DNA from: Sapria himalayana
Taxonomy: Eukaryota; Streptophyta; Magnoliopsida; Malpighiales; Rafflesiaceae
DNA length: 64,000 bases
Direction: 5' to 3'
Assembly (NCBI GenBank): GCA_029783825.1
Contig: JAREIK010000340.1
Coordinates: forward strand, 168,139-232,138
The notes under the pieces are model-generated. The model was not told the origin of the DNA. It saw only the letters and a program-made list of their open reading frames with translations, and ran no database searches. A program made the position numbers and the translations under genes. Below, piece by piece: positions 46,388 to 58,743 of this stretch (position 1 is the first letter of the stretch; each line of letters starts with the position of its first letter).

Positions 46388-48170
46388 CATCCAGGAAAAG
46401 AATGTTTTGGACCAGAGAGAGGACCAGAAAGAATTCAAATCCAGCCAAAGACTTTCCTGTCTAAAGCTCACTACTGACTTGAGTTAGAAGAACCTGGTTC
46501 GCTACGTCGACCTCTTTAATGACATGAAACTAAAGGCTATTGTAAAGTGGATTCTTTGAATTTCTGATACTTTTAGTACCGTACCCCTTCACCTAATGCT
46601 CGGGATGCAATCCGTTGTGTTCCTGACAATGTGACCTGACAATCAATATTGCGTCTTGTGGGCCGTGATTGAAAAGGGAGGATTGGGGGCTGACCACCGG
46701 TTTTTCTACCGGTGCTCCCAATAAAGCAATTGTAGAAGCTGAGAGCTACTGGTGGAGATCCTAAATGAAATGATTGTGCAGTGTTGTTATTGTTCAAAAT
46801 GCTCTCTCGAGCTCAGTGAATGGATCTATCTTTGTACTAGGTTGGGTTCTCTTTGTTATGATAAATCATCCACTTTACAAGAGAATGACTGGATTGGGTG
46901 CTCCTAGAATAGAGAAGGATCGATGTAATCGAGTTGGCTGTAGACAAGGATCATAGTTGGAATCGGACCATAGACTTAGCAGAAAACGTACCTTCTGTGG
47001 TGAACCAGAAAAAAGCCCTTGTGCCTTGTATTTGGTGAATCTGAATGGGCCCTACAAAGCCCCCGGATTCAACGCTTTAAGCTAGTATAAGCGCTCGATA
47101 CAGAAGCAGATTCCTCTCCAATTGCTTGGGGAAACCTGATTGAAATGCTTTGGATAACCAAGAGGCGGTAGAAGCACCCCGGGATAGCGGAACCAAGACT
47201 CATTTTCCAGTTAGGGATGCGCCCTTTCGTACAGACCGAGATACGGAAGAATGGAGCTCCTGGCTAGGAATTCAATGCATGATCCGAGAAAAGAATCAAA
47301 GAAAAAAGAGGCTTTGATCAACAGATCATGTCACCTCTGCATTTATGCTGCTAACCACTAGTCAGTAAACGGCTGTACCAGCTAAATATGTAAATATAAA
47401 AGAAAACGCTGCTATCCAATAAAATGACTTTCTCACGAACCCTATTCGGTTAAGTCCCGCCTCTTGCCAATTCTCGCCGAGACAGGACTGGGGACTTCCC
47501 ATAGGCCTTCTACATCCACGAGACAAAGACCAACGCATGCTATCACCCGTGCCCCCAAGACAGAGGATCTCCTTTTCTCACAAATTATAGAAGGTGTGCT
47601 ATTGGCTGGTGAGTTGGTTAGTCAACTTCGTCTGTTCATCAGCGGGAAGGAAAGATGCTTTCAAAGAGGGCGGTCATAGTAGCTTTCAAAAGGTCTGGCT
47701 GGTCCACTGACGAATAGAGTAAAATGCTGTCGGTTCCATAACAAACGTAAACGTAGCTGATCCGGTCAAGTCAAGCGAAGCCGTACCGCCAAGCCATTCA
47801 GGTGAATGAAAGGACTGATGAGGCTCCGACTCCGAGTGACTGACTACTATCGAATCTAGAAAGAAGACTTTGACCTTTCCTATTGTTGGAGAAGAGATCT
47901 ACTAGTTCCAGATTCCATGTGAATGTATCTATATGAACCTAATCTCTCTCTTCGATCTTCTTGAATTGTCCCCACTTAGAGGAGCAGGACCCCTAGAGTT
48001 GAGAGACACGACAAACCATCATAAAAAAAAGACTAAGAGTCCCATCTCTATGCTTTTGGGCCCTTAGTTTCAATTTGTGTAAAGCTTAAGTTATATACTT
48101 GGGGAAGACGTCCTTCTAACTTAAAATGAATGATGCTACTCCGCTGTCACTACAGTCACCAGGAAGATAC

Positions 48171-48480
48171 CTTTATTAAGATATCTATTTTTATAATTAG
48201 TTATATTTATATATACTTTATTTTTATAATTTTTTAGTAATATATAAAAATAAATATAAAAAAGTGTAATTTTTATATAGTAATATATAAAAAAGAACAT
48301 TTATATAAATTACTTTATATAAACATTATATATAAAAATAAATATTACTAATTATATTTATATATACTTAGAATGAATGATGCTGCTTTTATAAAGATAT
48401 TACTTATAAATGGATAGGTTTATGTAATATTTATTTTTATAAAAATAAATATTACAAAAGTATATATAGTGTAATTTTTT
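48171..48480. repeat. AT-rich block with nested palindromes
   Basis: About 310 bases are made almost only of A and T, with repeats of words such as aatatataaaaataaatat in both orientations. One element, 48,424-48,455, is a perfect 32-base palindrome (gtaatattta to taaatattac with no loop). The block is flanked by the word gaatgaatgatgct, seen at 48,126 and again at 48,371. It could form a cruciform and so be a site of breakage or of replication-linked rearrangement. Confidence 0.85.
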
Positions 48481-48556
48481 AGTATGAAGATACCTTCATC
48501 ACATTGGGTGGTCGTAGATCGGGAAGGGGATTGGTAGTTACAATGGGACGGTTGGT

Positions 48557-49740
48557 TTGCCCTTGGTGGCTCCATTTTCCCTGAATCAATATGTTCTTGG
48601 ATGTCTTAAACACCCTTACACACCGGTCAGTATTTTGCTAATTTGTCTGATGGTACATGCAGTAGGCATTGGCTTTGTTCCTAGGAGGAAGATGATCTGG
48701 TGGCAGAGATGGGGGAAGAGACGTGAGTACACCATGCTTCTGCAACTTTTTCAAGGCGCGGCTGAGAGTTATGCCTAACGGAGTGAAAGTCCTGGGTGTC
48801 TTTTGCTTTCCGTCAGGCAATACATTGACTTCACTGTTCTTGCTTGTTCCCCCTTTCGCTTAGGGCTTTCTTCTTTCCTTTTGGATCTGCCTCTTTTACC
48901 TGTGATCCATGAGTCCCATTGTAGATAGCATCTTCAATACGAGTGGCTGCTTCAATCAAAGAGTCATCAGTGGTCATCCCTTGGAAATAGAGAGAGTCAT
49001 GGTATTGCCTACTAATGTTCTTTCTCCTTATCCGAACTTGTTACTTGTATTGTATGGGGGGAGATCGATCACTTGGGCAGCTTTGCCCTTCCAACGGGCC
49101 AAGGCCCAGGAAACCAGGAAAGAAGTGAATCTTTCATTTGGCCTCTCTTGGTTACAAAAATCTGGGTGTTATAATTAGATTGTTTCTAAAAAGCATTAGC
49201 GATGTCATCCCGTGTTGATTTATCAATCTGTGCGAACCATCATCTAGTGGCCCCACTAAGAGTTCTAGGAAAGATTGGGGCCATCTGCTTCTGAGTGAGC
49301 CCCCTAGAAAAGAACCTACATTTGATAAAAATAGCTACAGATGAGTCTGAGGACAGCCAGTTCAATCGTATTTGTCTATGTCAGGCATCTGGAACTTTTC
49401 TTGATTTAAAACCTCTGGATAAATGGTCAATCCCTTCATGTTGAGCCCATGGTCTCCAGACACCTTCACTTTCTTCAACTCTTCCTGTAACTTGGCTAGC
49501 AGCTCCCCTTATTCCTTCAACAATTTTTCAATTTCAGTAGGGGAAGGAGGGCATGTTAAAATGGCTGTCCTGGGTCGAGAGAGTATTCAGCATATTGGTA
49601 ACAATCATCAAAGACCTGAACCGGAGGTGCTTGAGGTGGAGTAGAATGAGCTGACTTCTTTTTGGCCAACAGAGCCTTAAGAATGTCATGAGTGGTTGGT
49701 TCAGGTAGAACCGAGATTTCGGGTTCATCTTACATAGTAT
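48557..49740 (-). mobile_element. Ty3/gypsy retrotransposon gag remnant
   Basis: Read on the minus strand, the block shows gag features of plant Ty3/gypsy elements in the right order. First comes a proline-rich N-terminal part near 49,740. Next is a capsid-like stretch with FPRTLSGATR and then WFAQIDKSTRDDIANAF near 49,280-49,190. A segment with SWALARWKGKAAQ follows, then TRIEDAIYNGT near 48,930. Last comes the C-terminal TPLGITLSRALKKLQKHGVL and YCMYHQ, followed by a TDRC and HAIQELIDSG reading near 48,620, which is the Cys/His region. Several stops and frame changes interrupt it. No protease, RT or LTR follows inside the insert. Confidence 0.8.
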
Positions 49741-50661
49741 ATACAATGGGAGATGAAGAATTCGGGGGTGTAACTTATTCTACACGAACCAGTCGGTGAG
49801 ATGGGCGGACCCAGGACGGTTCAAGGGGAACTTTCTTGCGGATGGAAGGATGTTCAACAAATCCTCAGAAAAAAACATAGAGGATGATGTCAGTCTAGCG
49901 GTCTAAGGGGAATAACAGGGTAGTCCTCGATGTTAAAGGTTGAGCCGGATAAGTTTCAATGAAATGGACTTGAAACTGTGTGTGTATCTACCGTCCTTTA
50001 GAATGTAACGAATATAGGAAGTGAAGGTGAAATCCTGGACGTCACTCTTATAGGATAGTTGTTCGATAAGTGAAATCCTGGAGATTGAAGATGGAAGCTT
50101 GCTCGTGCGGCACTCTTATACGAATTTCAGGAGAAACTGCTTGTTATGTTATAGGATAGCGAGCCACGAAAAGGATCATATCAGGCCACGTGATAAGCTA
50201 ATCAACTCATTTGTGAACGATAAATTGGGTCCGTATCGATAGTGGAAGGTTCTTTCTTTAGGAAGGAGATGGGCTTTATTTTCTAGTTAGGGTAGCCCTC
50301 TTATGCTTGCACTGATTAGTTCCTCTTTCCGTTCAGTGGGGCTTTCAAGCCCTGCCCGTGTGCTTTACCCATAGGTAAATGAAATGTTCATTCTTAGCTT
50401 TCTTATACACCCTGGAATTAACTTCTAATATAGTTCATATTCTAGAAGCTCACTTCCTGGAGTGAGGAGTTCATTATCTCATGAAGAAGGAGGAGTAGCG
50501 ATTTTAGCTCATCTCGATTGGAGTGAGGAGTTAATGATCAAGTGAAAATCGAACGGGCCGTTTGTTAGATGTATCAGGCTAAGTCCGAAAGTGGTGAGAT
50601 AGCTCAAGTAGAAAGAATAGAGAGTACGGTTTAGTCAAGCTCATGAACTATTTCATCCGAT

Positions 50662-51175
50662 TCACAATCCATTCCAATCTATGTTCTGTGGGCTAGTGAG
50701 CCAGTTTAGGTTCGAAGACAAGTAACTCAATAACTCAATCTCCGTAGTGGAATAGGGAGTTGCTTGCATACTTTGTTCAGACAGCACAGAATCAGAAGGG
50801 CACTGAATCAGAATCTCAGTCTTTATCCTCCCATACCTGCCAATCCGATCAAAAACAAGCAGGGGGTTGGGGATTTTTATCAGATTGAGATGCTGCCTTA
50901 GGAAGAGAAATCCGAAAACAAGCAATTTTCCTGGTAAAACACAATAAGGCCGATTTGAGATCCCATCTACGAGCGGAAATGGACATGCTGGGAGTATTTA
51001 TCCCAAAAGACGAGGTTTCCTTTCCTCTCCGAAGGCGAGGTAGACGGTGCATAATACAATAAAGTCGCACGGTTACCCACAGACTACAAGAACGTCGAGA
51101 GCGAGGCTTACTAAAAATGCCTATGCATTGATGTTCCAGGACCGGGTTCTCGCCGGCAGAGACGGCACATGACAT
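50662..51175 (-). other. Copy B counterpart of the 135-codon frame, frameshifted
   Basis: Two minus-strand frames, 50,849-51,175 and 50,662-50,925, together cover the sequence that is a single frame at 13,182-13,589 in copy A. The frame changes near 50,880, where A reads tcaattgag and B reads tcagattgag. One copy has therefore been frameshifted since duplication, and no gene identity can be given. Confidence 0.2.
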
Positions 51176-54100
51176 GGTTACCGTAAAAGGTAATGAAGTT
51201 TGTTAAAGCGACACCACCTGTTACTTCTACTTACATGAACGTAGTTTTAGTCTTGTCAATGATAGAATTGATGACATATATATACAACTACCACACGGAC
51301 AGTTCCCCTGGGAAACAATGGTCACACTGGCCGTTTCTTATCGGGGAGTGCACAATCAGCTGGACCTTGGGTTACCATTAACCTAAGAATCCGAAGCATC
51401 CCGGCTAAGGTTCGCCTTAGTCACAACTAACGGTACTATACACATTTAATAGAGGTCAGATTACCTAAAACTAACCCAATGGTAAGGAAAAGATGGACCT
51501 CCATCACCTTCACCATTGATGTTGATTAGACGATATGGAGACTGTATTATCAATCTTAGAGGGAGGTGGCTTTCTCTCTCTCTACCTCTAGTAAAAGGCC
51601 TAAAACAAGGGGTCCTATCTCGGAAAAAAATTAGCCGGATTTTTGGCTTTTCGATTCGCTCCGAAAGTGAGGATCAAGGGTTGGTCGAGTGGCTGAGCTT
51701 ATCGCTCCTATCCAGTCATCTTAGTCCCTGGCTTCTGTTTGGGCTTGCTCCTCTGTTGTCCCTGACTACAATCCCTAACCCTCATGAATGAAGGGTGGGT
51801 CTCCGCTCCTGACCCTATCGGTCAAGTGGCTTCACTCTTTTTCATCTTTTGTTTGACTTCATAGTCCATGTCCATGAACCCGAACGGACTTCCTTGTTTT
51901 CGTGCTTGTTTGATGTCACATATTGGTGTCAGGTAAAGAAGGATCTCATACAGCTATGCATTCCTTTTGCTCTCAGCTGGAAGTCAAGTGATTGGAGAAT
52001 CGATAGTGTCTGCTGTCTCTGTTATCAAGTCAAGTAAAAGTGTTGTGGAAGTTAAGTTCTTTTCTAATGGCTAGCGCCCTGTAAGGCTAGTCCGGTCCTC
52101 ATTAGCTCAAGGTCTGGTCTGGTCTGTTCGATGCGGCTTGTAATGTCCTGATGAGAGAAAGAAGGTTCTTGAACAGGGTGAACTTAGTATGCCTCGTATG
52201 TCTTGAAAAAAGTTCAGTAGGTCATGACATTTTTTTGATTAGACGATTTTCAGGTTATAACTCAAGCTCGTAGTCATAGTCAAAGCTCTTGTGAACTGCA
52301 TTCCTTTCCCGAGCCCGAGGAGATCCTGTTTCATTCAACTAGTCCAGTCCTGCTTGCTTGTTTGATGGCTTAGCAGCCTTATCGGGCCCTCTTAAAGACA
52401 GGCCCTCGCTCGATCTATGATATCAGAGAAGAATATAGTTGAAGATATGGGGATTACTACTAGCATATTACTCCCTTCAGTTAGTCTTCCCTGTTGGCTT
52501 CGACAAAAATATCTCTTCATATGCCGAAGATCGTACTATTGAAAAGCAAAGATATTCACTAAGCCTAAGTCAGTCCTTACCCCGGAAATCTTAGATCTAC
52601 GAATAGATAAGTCTGAAGCAGAGTTCCGCTTAAAAAGCAATAGCTTCGGAAGAGATGCGCCTTTCGCCGGGTATTCCCATTATGTCTAGATTTGAATAAG
52701 GGGCATATCGCTTTGATTCAAAAGTTGCTGATTCAATAGCTACGGATAAGTAAAAGCTTGCTACAGAAAGGAAGTAAAGCAGACAGCCAAAGAACTACAG
52801 TAAGAAAGGAAGAAAGGAGATCAAGAAAGCAGGCAAAGTCTAGCTGCCTATTCTTTTCCAAAAGTACCACACATTGAATACCATCGGCATTCTGATCCTA
52901 CTTTAGCTGCTACAGAAGACAACCAATAGGAAAGAAATCCCAATAAGATAAGGCACTTTCAAGCGGCAAGCCAGCAGCAAGTAAGCGAGAAAAGTGCTAG
53001 GGAGGGAGGAGATATTGAGAAGATTTCGTACCCTTTACTGTAATGGTTTTGGGTATAGAATCCTAGCGCACCGAACTAGGGCATCGTCTCTCGCAAGAGA
53101 TTGAATCGAAGGACTTCGCCCGAAAGCTATGATTGGTATCCCCAGGCACTTTCTGAGCGGCCAAGAAGCCCAAGGTGAGGCCTAACGGACCTGCTAACTC
53201 CTCTCTTAATTTCGTCCCCCAGCCCCCAACCCCAAAGTAACCCAGCTAAAAGATTTGCTGCGCCATGGGAAAGGCCTTCTCAAACCGTATGAATGTGCAG
53301 CTTCTTTTTGAGCAGTAAGAGGGTAATTCTTGTCCGATAGTCCCATAGTTCCTTCTCTTCCTCTATCTATTGCCCTTCATTGTATAAAAAACAAGGCCTG
53401 ACCGCTCCGTGGGCCTTAATGGCACACATCTTCTAGTCGGCAGCCTCTATGTAGGCATAAAAACACGAGTTTAAGCTGTCTCTGCTAGAACCCTATTTGA
53501 ATGAGTTGAAAAGGCCTTGGGGGAAGAATAATAGATAAAGATCTTGCCTCAAAAGGCATATAGCTCTTATGAAAGATTCGGTGGTATACTCCACTATAAC
53601 TTGTTTAACTGTTTACCTGTGTCGTGGGGTACGATCAGTTCACCAGCAATGGAAAAAGATAGCATCATCCGATCTCAACTTTCTGCATGCTTAAAGCCCG
53701 AAGTTAAGTATGAATAGTAAAAAGAAACTTATCTATCTATCTCGGAGATGCTCAATCAATGAGACCGACTCTTTCGAATTCAATCTTTCATTGAGGGCAC
53801 AAGGAGCAGCTTAACTAATCTCCGAAAATGCCCATGCCTTAAGGCGTAAGCGTTGGGGTTAAAAACATGACAAGAAACTAGGCTGTTCAAAGCATAGATC
53901 CCATGCCATAAATCAGTTTCAATCGGAAGTCCCCCTATGACGAGCTGGCCGACCCTACATAGAAGGTTTCATAGAAGCAGAATGAAAAGGTGTCCTTCAG
54001 AACTACCTTGGAAAGCACAGTCGTGAACCCTAAAGGCAGTTCGTGAGGAAAGATCCTTACTATGATTGAATCTCGAGAGCATGAAACTCCTTTATTCTTT

Positions 54101-57100
54101 GCCCCAAGCCCCAAAAGTTTCAAAGATCTATTGGGAGCTTTGCTTCCTTATTTGATCCAGGGTTTTACTCCGTGAGCGAAAACCAGACCAAGACATAGCG
54201 GAGTTGAGGTGGTAGGGTACAAGGCTTGAAGTGTGGGTGTTGGGCAGCCGTCCTCAACTGGTACAAATACAAATGCTCATCTAGTAAGTGAAGACACTAG
54301 TGAGTGAACTGCAAAAGGGTTTGCCTTTAAACTTACCGCACCGATTTTCATCAAATCATGAGAACTGCCTTTATCAATCAGCTACACTGAAGGATTGGGG
54401 GACCTCAGAGCTTGCATTCGATAGCATTCTCAATTCAGGCATTCCACTACTTGCTTGTTTACTCTTAGAAGAGAGAAATTATCACCTTTCTCATAGAACA
54501 ATAAGAAAAAGTGGTATCTCCTAACTAAGGAAAGACCTAGTTCTGTAAGCGAATGTCATAGAAGCGGCTTAATCAGTCTCGGAAGTTGCCTTTGTAAAGC
54601 CTTCACCGGTAAGGCATTCACCAGTTGTTCTTTATTTAATTGCTGTATTGGAAAGTCATTGTATTAAACTAGAAAATGTTGATCAGTAGCTGAAATAACT
54701 AATAAAGAGTAGAATAATCCAATCTTTATAGCTCAGCTCGAGTGGACTCCTGCCTAAGGATTGGAATCATAAACTCCAGATTCTTCGGCTCTTCCAGGAG
54801 ATGCAGAAAGGGGTGCTTTAGCTGTTGAGGAGAAGAAGGGAATTGAGGTAAGGCTGGAAGAATAAGAGAATGGAGTTACTGAGCTAATGGCCTAGAAGTC
54901 AGTGGAGTCAAGACAGCTCGTAGAAGTATCGGAATACGATAGAATCCCTTATTTACTTACCTATAGGCGAGTGATCACTGAACGATAATAACAAATCCAC
55001 TTTCAGCTATAACCGGAGTTAAATGAGTTCTATTGGCCTTACCCGGAACACTTTCTAACTAACTGTTAGCCAGTGAAGTGATTGCTGGGAGTGATCACGA
55101 ACGAAGGATGAATAGAGGCGTAGCCTATAGCCGGCATAAGCCGTAACAGGAGTTCGAGTTTGAGTTACTCCAAAAACTACAGGGAATGCCATAGTAGAGC
55201 TAAAGCCAATAGCCGTAGCAGTGAAAGCTATCTATCAGAAGGTAGGAAAGGTCATCTTGCTCTTGCAGTCAACGAATCAGAATCGGAAATGGAGGATCTT
55301 GTTACAGGTTCAATACTAGAAAGGGAATAAGTTGAAGAATCTACATATGAAATAGTTCCAATATCGGCACAAAGATCAGGTTTATAGGCAGGAAATGGTG
55401 TAGCATCAGAGTGAATAGTTTCTATAGTTGGTAACTCATTCACCTCTCCTCTCCGAGCTATCTATCTCTAATTTATTTACTTGACTTACGAAGACTTCAA
55501 TTCCCTAGACCTCGTAGGCTGATGATTGCCTTGATTGGCCAACAGTATCAGTTCAATCTGGCATTTCATCCTTGGTAAGGGTGTACACTATCAAGGAACC
55601 AGTAGTTGCATTTACATCAGAAGATAGATGGCATACTTCAAAAGCGGGAGTAGAAGCAATTGTATTTGATGCTACTAGGGCGGCTCCTGAATCAATTGAT
55701 TGAGTTATATGGGAATAAGAAATCATCCTTAAGAATGAATGGATTCCCCGCCCCGTAGTTATGATCATTTCTAGACTGCTTTAACCTTCTATTCAGCATT
55801 TGAGGTATCTATAGACTTTCCTTCTCTTAGGAATATCTACTTCTAATGATGTCAGTGGTTGATACCAGGGACAGTGGAAGTGGAAATGCGATCCCCGGGC
55901 ATTTTAGTGACAAAGGGCTGTTGGAAATCTTAAGCTATGATGGTAGGGGTTAACGTCTAGTTGTGCGTACTAGGTACCTAAAGCGCTTGGGGCAAGCCTT
56001 ATAACATAATAATAGAAGTTCCCCGGTGAAGGGTCTACTGAAGTATTTACAAAGTCGACAGTTGAATTAGACAGGACAGGAAAAGAACCATCTTAAGTTG
56101 TTTCGGCTCTAAATGAAAGAGTAGGACTTTCTCTTTTAGCTTCAAGCATTCCAGGAGAGGCCAGAACCCATTCCAACAACAGGCCTCGAAGAAGAATGTG
56201 AATCTTTAGCTGAGAAATTTCCCTAGGGAAGGTCCAATAAAGATTGCTATCCTGCTATTTTTTTCTTACATTCGTCTGCTGAGAGGGATGGACTTACTAG
56301 AAGGTGGTCCAATAAAGATTCATCAACTAAGCTAACTAGCGTCAACGAGGTAAGAAAAGACCTATCCTTCTTCGAAGCTGAAACTAGCCGGGAAGTCAAA
56401 TAGTGAAATTAGCTAGCTTCAAGTAAAGTAAATGAACCATCTCCAGGTGAAAAAGAGTACCTCGAGTGCCGGGCAAGATAGTGAAGGAGGTCTACTAACT
56501 CATCCATCTGATGAAGGAATAGCCCGAGTTCGAGTTGGAGTTAGAAGAGGGGGGTAGAAAGTGTAAAGTCTCCGTGTTCAATTGCTAGCCAATCAAGGCA
56601 GGCTTACAGGAAGAGGGATGGAGTTAATAGAGTCTCAATTGTTGGGCCGGAGAGGTAAGAAAATCTCATAACTTTCTACCCATCGGAGGGTTATAAAACT
56701 TCAAAGTAAAGTATTAGCCTTTCCATAGGTGCAGTTTATGTTCTAGCTCTTTATTTAGTTGCTGGAGATGTAATACGACAAGCATCAAGCCTTCCTTCTT
56801 CAGTAATAGTTCCAGTGGAGGAAGAAGAAAGAGAAGGTGAAGCTGAATAACACTGACTCTTACACGGAAGATTGAAAGCAGTGAAAGGCGTAGAAGGAGA
56901 AGAGAAAGGAAGCTGGGCACTCAGTCTAGGGGCAATGTAATTTGCGAGGGTGTGATATTTCTAACTTTTCTGAGCAACGAAGGTGTCAGCGACGTATGAT
57001 TTCACCTCTCTAGAGTGGGCCTACGAGGGACCTTTGGAGGCTGACCTATCTAGGTAAGGGTCCGACAACGAGGATTGCATTGATCCTACTGGGAAATCTA

Positions 57101-57783
57101 GGGGCCTATGAGGCATGGCATCTTTCTAACTTCCATCAGAAGGGTTTAGAAGAAGGTAATTGAGCTTAAATCTTTCAATCTGAAAGAACAGAAGCGGAAG
57201 CATCAAGCCTACCTATCAGAAAGAGTATCTACATATTCCTCTCCAGCAGGGCAATCAAGGGCAGGGGCTTTAATGGAGGTTCTGACGAAGGGGGTGTGCT
57301 TTATTGCTTTTCCTTTAGTTGTTGGTTGAATCCTTTTATCTTGAGATGTCTTATTTCGAGTCGTTGAATCCTTTTCTTGTCGGTGGTATCTTCTTTCTTT
57401 CACTCCTTCGTGTCTTGGGACCGGGTCCAAGGGACGTCTGATCCCTCGGTGTTTTCTCCTCTTCCCTCTCCGGTCGAACATCTTTGTTTGTCTAAAGACC
57501 TTTCAAACCCCGATAGGCAAAGAAAGGTCTAATACAAGGGAAAGATATTCACCAAAAGCCCAAAAGAGAAGAGAGAGAAGACCGGGAGATTGTGCCGAAG
57601 GCAAAGAAGATGACATGTCAAGGTCCTATAATATGGAAACGAAGTGACCTAATAGATTCCTCCTCTATGTGAACATTCCCGGAAGGTGCTTTCACATGAA
57701 CATGACCATGGAAGACAAAGTGTGAAGTTTCGAAGTTTCACCTTCGGCTCTTGGATTTCTTTGTCAAGTCACCTAATTTCCTC

Positions 57784-57839
57784 GGACCTTCGGTCCTTTG
57801 TCAATGAATAAGATGAATGAATAAGCCGACCATCGGTCG
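57784..57839. repeat. Two matched small hairpins
   Basis: At 57,784-57,796 ggacc and ggtcc pair around ttc, and at 57,827-57,839 cgacc and ggtcg pair around atc. They have the same size, loop length and stem length, and lie 30 bases apart. Further partly paired words (ccggccgac, ggtcgg) continue to about 57,882. They resemble the small mobile hairpin elements known from some organelle genomes, but the copy number here is low. Confidence 0.5.
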
Positions 57840-58212
57840 TCAGGCTTACGCCGGCCGACATTCGGTGCTTCCCTGGTCGGTAAAAGGAAAGGAAAGGCCT
57901 GTCACAGGGTGGCCGACCCTTCACATGGTATGGATGAGGCTAAAAGGAAGCCAAGCTCTGTCCTTGGGATTTTAACTCCTTCGGTATTGGGAGTCCACGG
58001 ACTCTGCTAAAGAGGTACGACTGGGTGGAAGGAAAGAAAGAAGACCTTCGTCGAAGACATCCAAGGACCTTGACAATGGTCCTATAAAGAGAAGAGTCAA
58101 CGAATCAAAAGGTTGTAGTACTACAGGTTCTGATCTCCTTTCTTAGACCCTTAAGATCTTTAAAGGCATGCGAGCACTCGGCATCTATCCATCTCGGGAT
58201 CTTTAATGGACC

Positions 58213-58743
58213 ATGGGAAAGGGGTTCTTGGTAGCTGGCAATAGACCTCAATCACAAGCGAAGGGAGCGGTAAAAGGGATCATTCTAGTGGGAGAAGCAA
58301 CATCACCCACTCTCTTTCTTCTTCTTGTCCTTGGCAAAGCCATTCTTCCATTTCTGATATTAAGCCGTTCATCACTCCCTAGGTTTCTCGCCGTGGAGAT
58401 CTTCTTTATCAATAGGGCCACCCTTTGGATTGATTGGAGGAAGATTGCCCTGGTAAGTTGTATTGAAGGTAGTATTTCACCAGCTTACATTGAAACTATA
58501 TATGGTAGATCCATAGCTAGGGGAGACTTCCTCTTTTCACGACTAAGCCAAGCCGTAAATAAAGAGAGTGGCAATCCATGTGATAGGATTCAGAAGTGGC
58601 AGCTATTTCATCTTTCATTTATGCTCTCTCATCTTTCACTGCTAGGTCAGCTAGCCTATTTCGTAGTTGCAGGTGTGAACGTTAAATACAGCCTTAGATC
58701 CGTTTACCCGGGCTTCAGTTCAAGTAGATCCAGTTGCTCGTGA
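58213..58743 (+). CDS. Unassigned 176-codon frame with hydrophobic segments
   Basis: This is among the longest intact frames of the window. It starts at an ATG at 58,213, and an alternative upstream start is not apparent. The predicted protein has a basic start, a hydrophobic stretch at about residues 24-50 and a second at about 130-155 that could cross a membrane, and a serine-rich end. I do not recognise it. Hydrophobic open frames of this size are common in plant mitochondria, and some chimeric ones act in male sterility, but I see no piece of a known mitochondrial gene in it. It could equally be a chance frame. Confidence 0.25.
   Translation: MGKGFLVAGNRPQSQAKGAVKGIILVGEATSPTLFLLLVLGKAILPFLILSRSSLPRFLAVEIFFINRATLWIDWRKIALVSCIEGSISPAYIETIYGRSIARGDFLFSRLSQAVNKESGNPCDRIQKWQLFHLSFMLSHLSLLGQLAYFVVAGVNVKYSLRSVYPGFSSSRSSCS

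Larger units (their letters stand above)
47868..49904. other. Segment of about 2.0 kb present in copy B only (AT palindromes plus gag remnant)
   Basis: In copy A gaatctagaaagaag is followed at once by tctagggggaataacagggtag (12,423). In B the same two blocks are separated by about 2.0 kb. The inserted DNA has three parts: an unassigned left part, an AT-rich palindromic block at 48,171-48,480, and a Ty3/gypsy gag remnant at 48,557-49,740. No target-site duplication or LTR is visible at the borders, so it need not have arrived by transposition as one piece. Confidence 0.7.
33012..54884 (+). repeat. Long direct repeat, copy B (with two large extra segments)
   Basis: This is the second copy of the sequence at 1-17,400, in the same orientation. 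Anchors seen by eye are 33,012 to 1, 35,140 to 2,044, 42,213 to 9,200, 46,070 to 10,622, 49,905 to 12,423 and 54,884 to 17,400. B is longer than A because of a segment of about 90 bases near 33,583-33,671, one of about 2.4 kb at 43,180-45,618 and one of about 2.0 kb at 47,868-49,904. Large repeats in plant mitochondria are normally kept nearly identical by recombination. The visible divergence means these two copies have not been homogenised for a long time, or lie outside an active mitochondrion. Confidence 0.93.
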
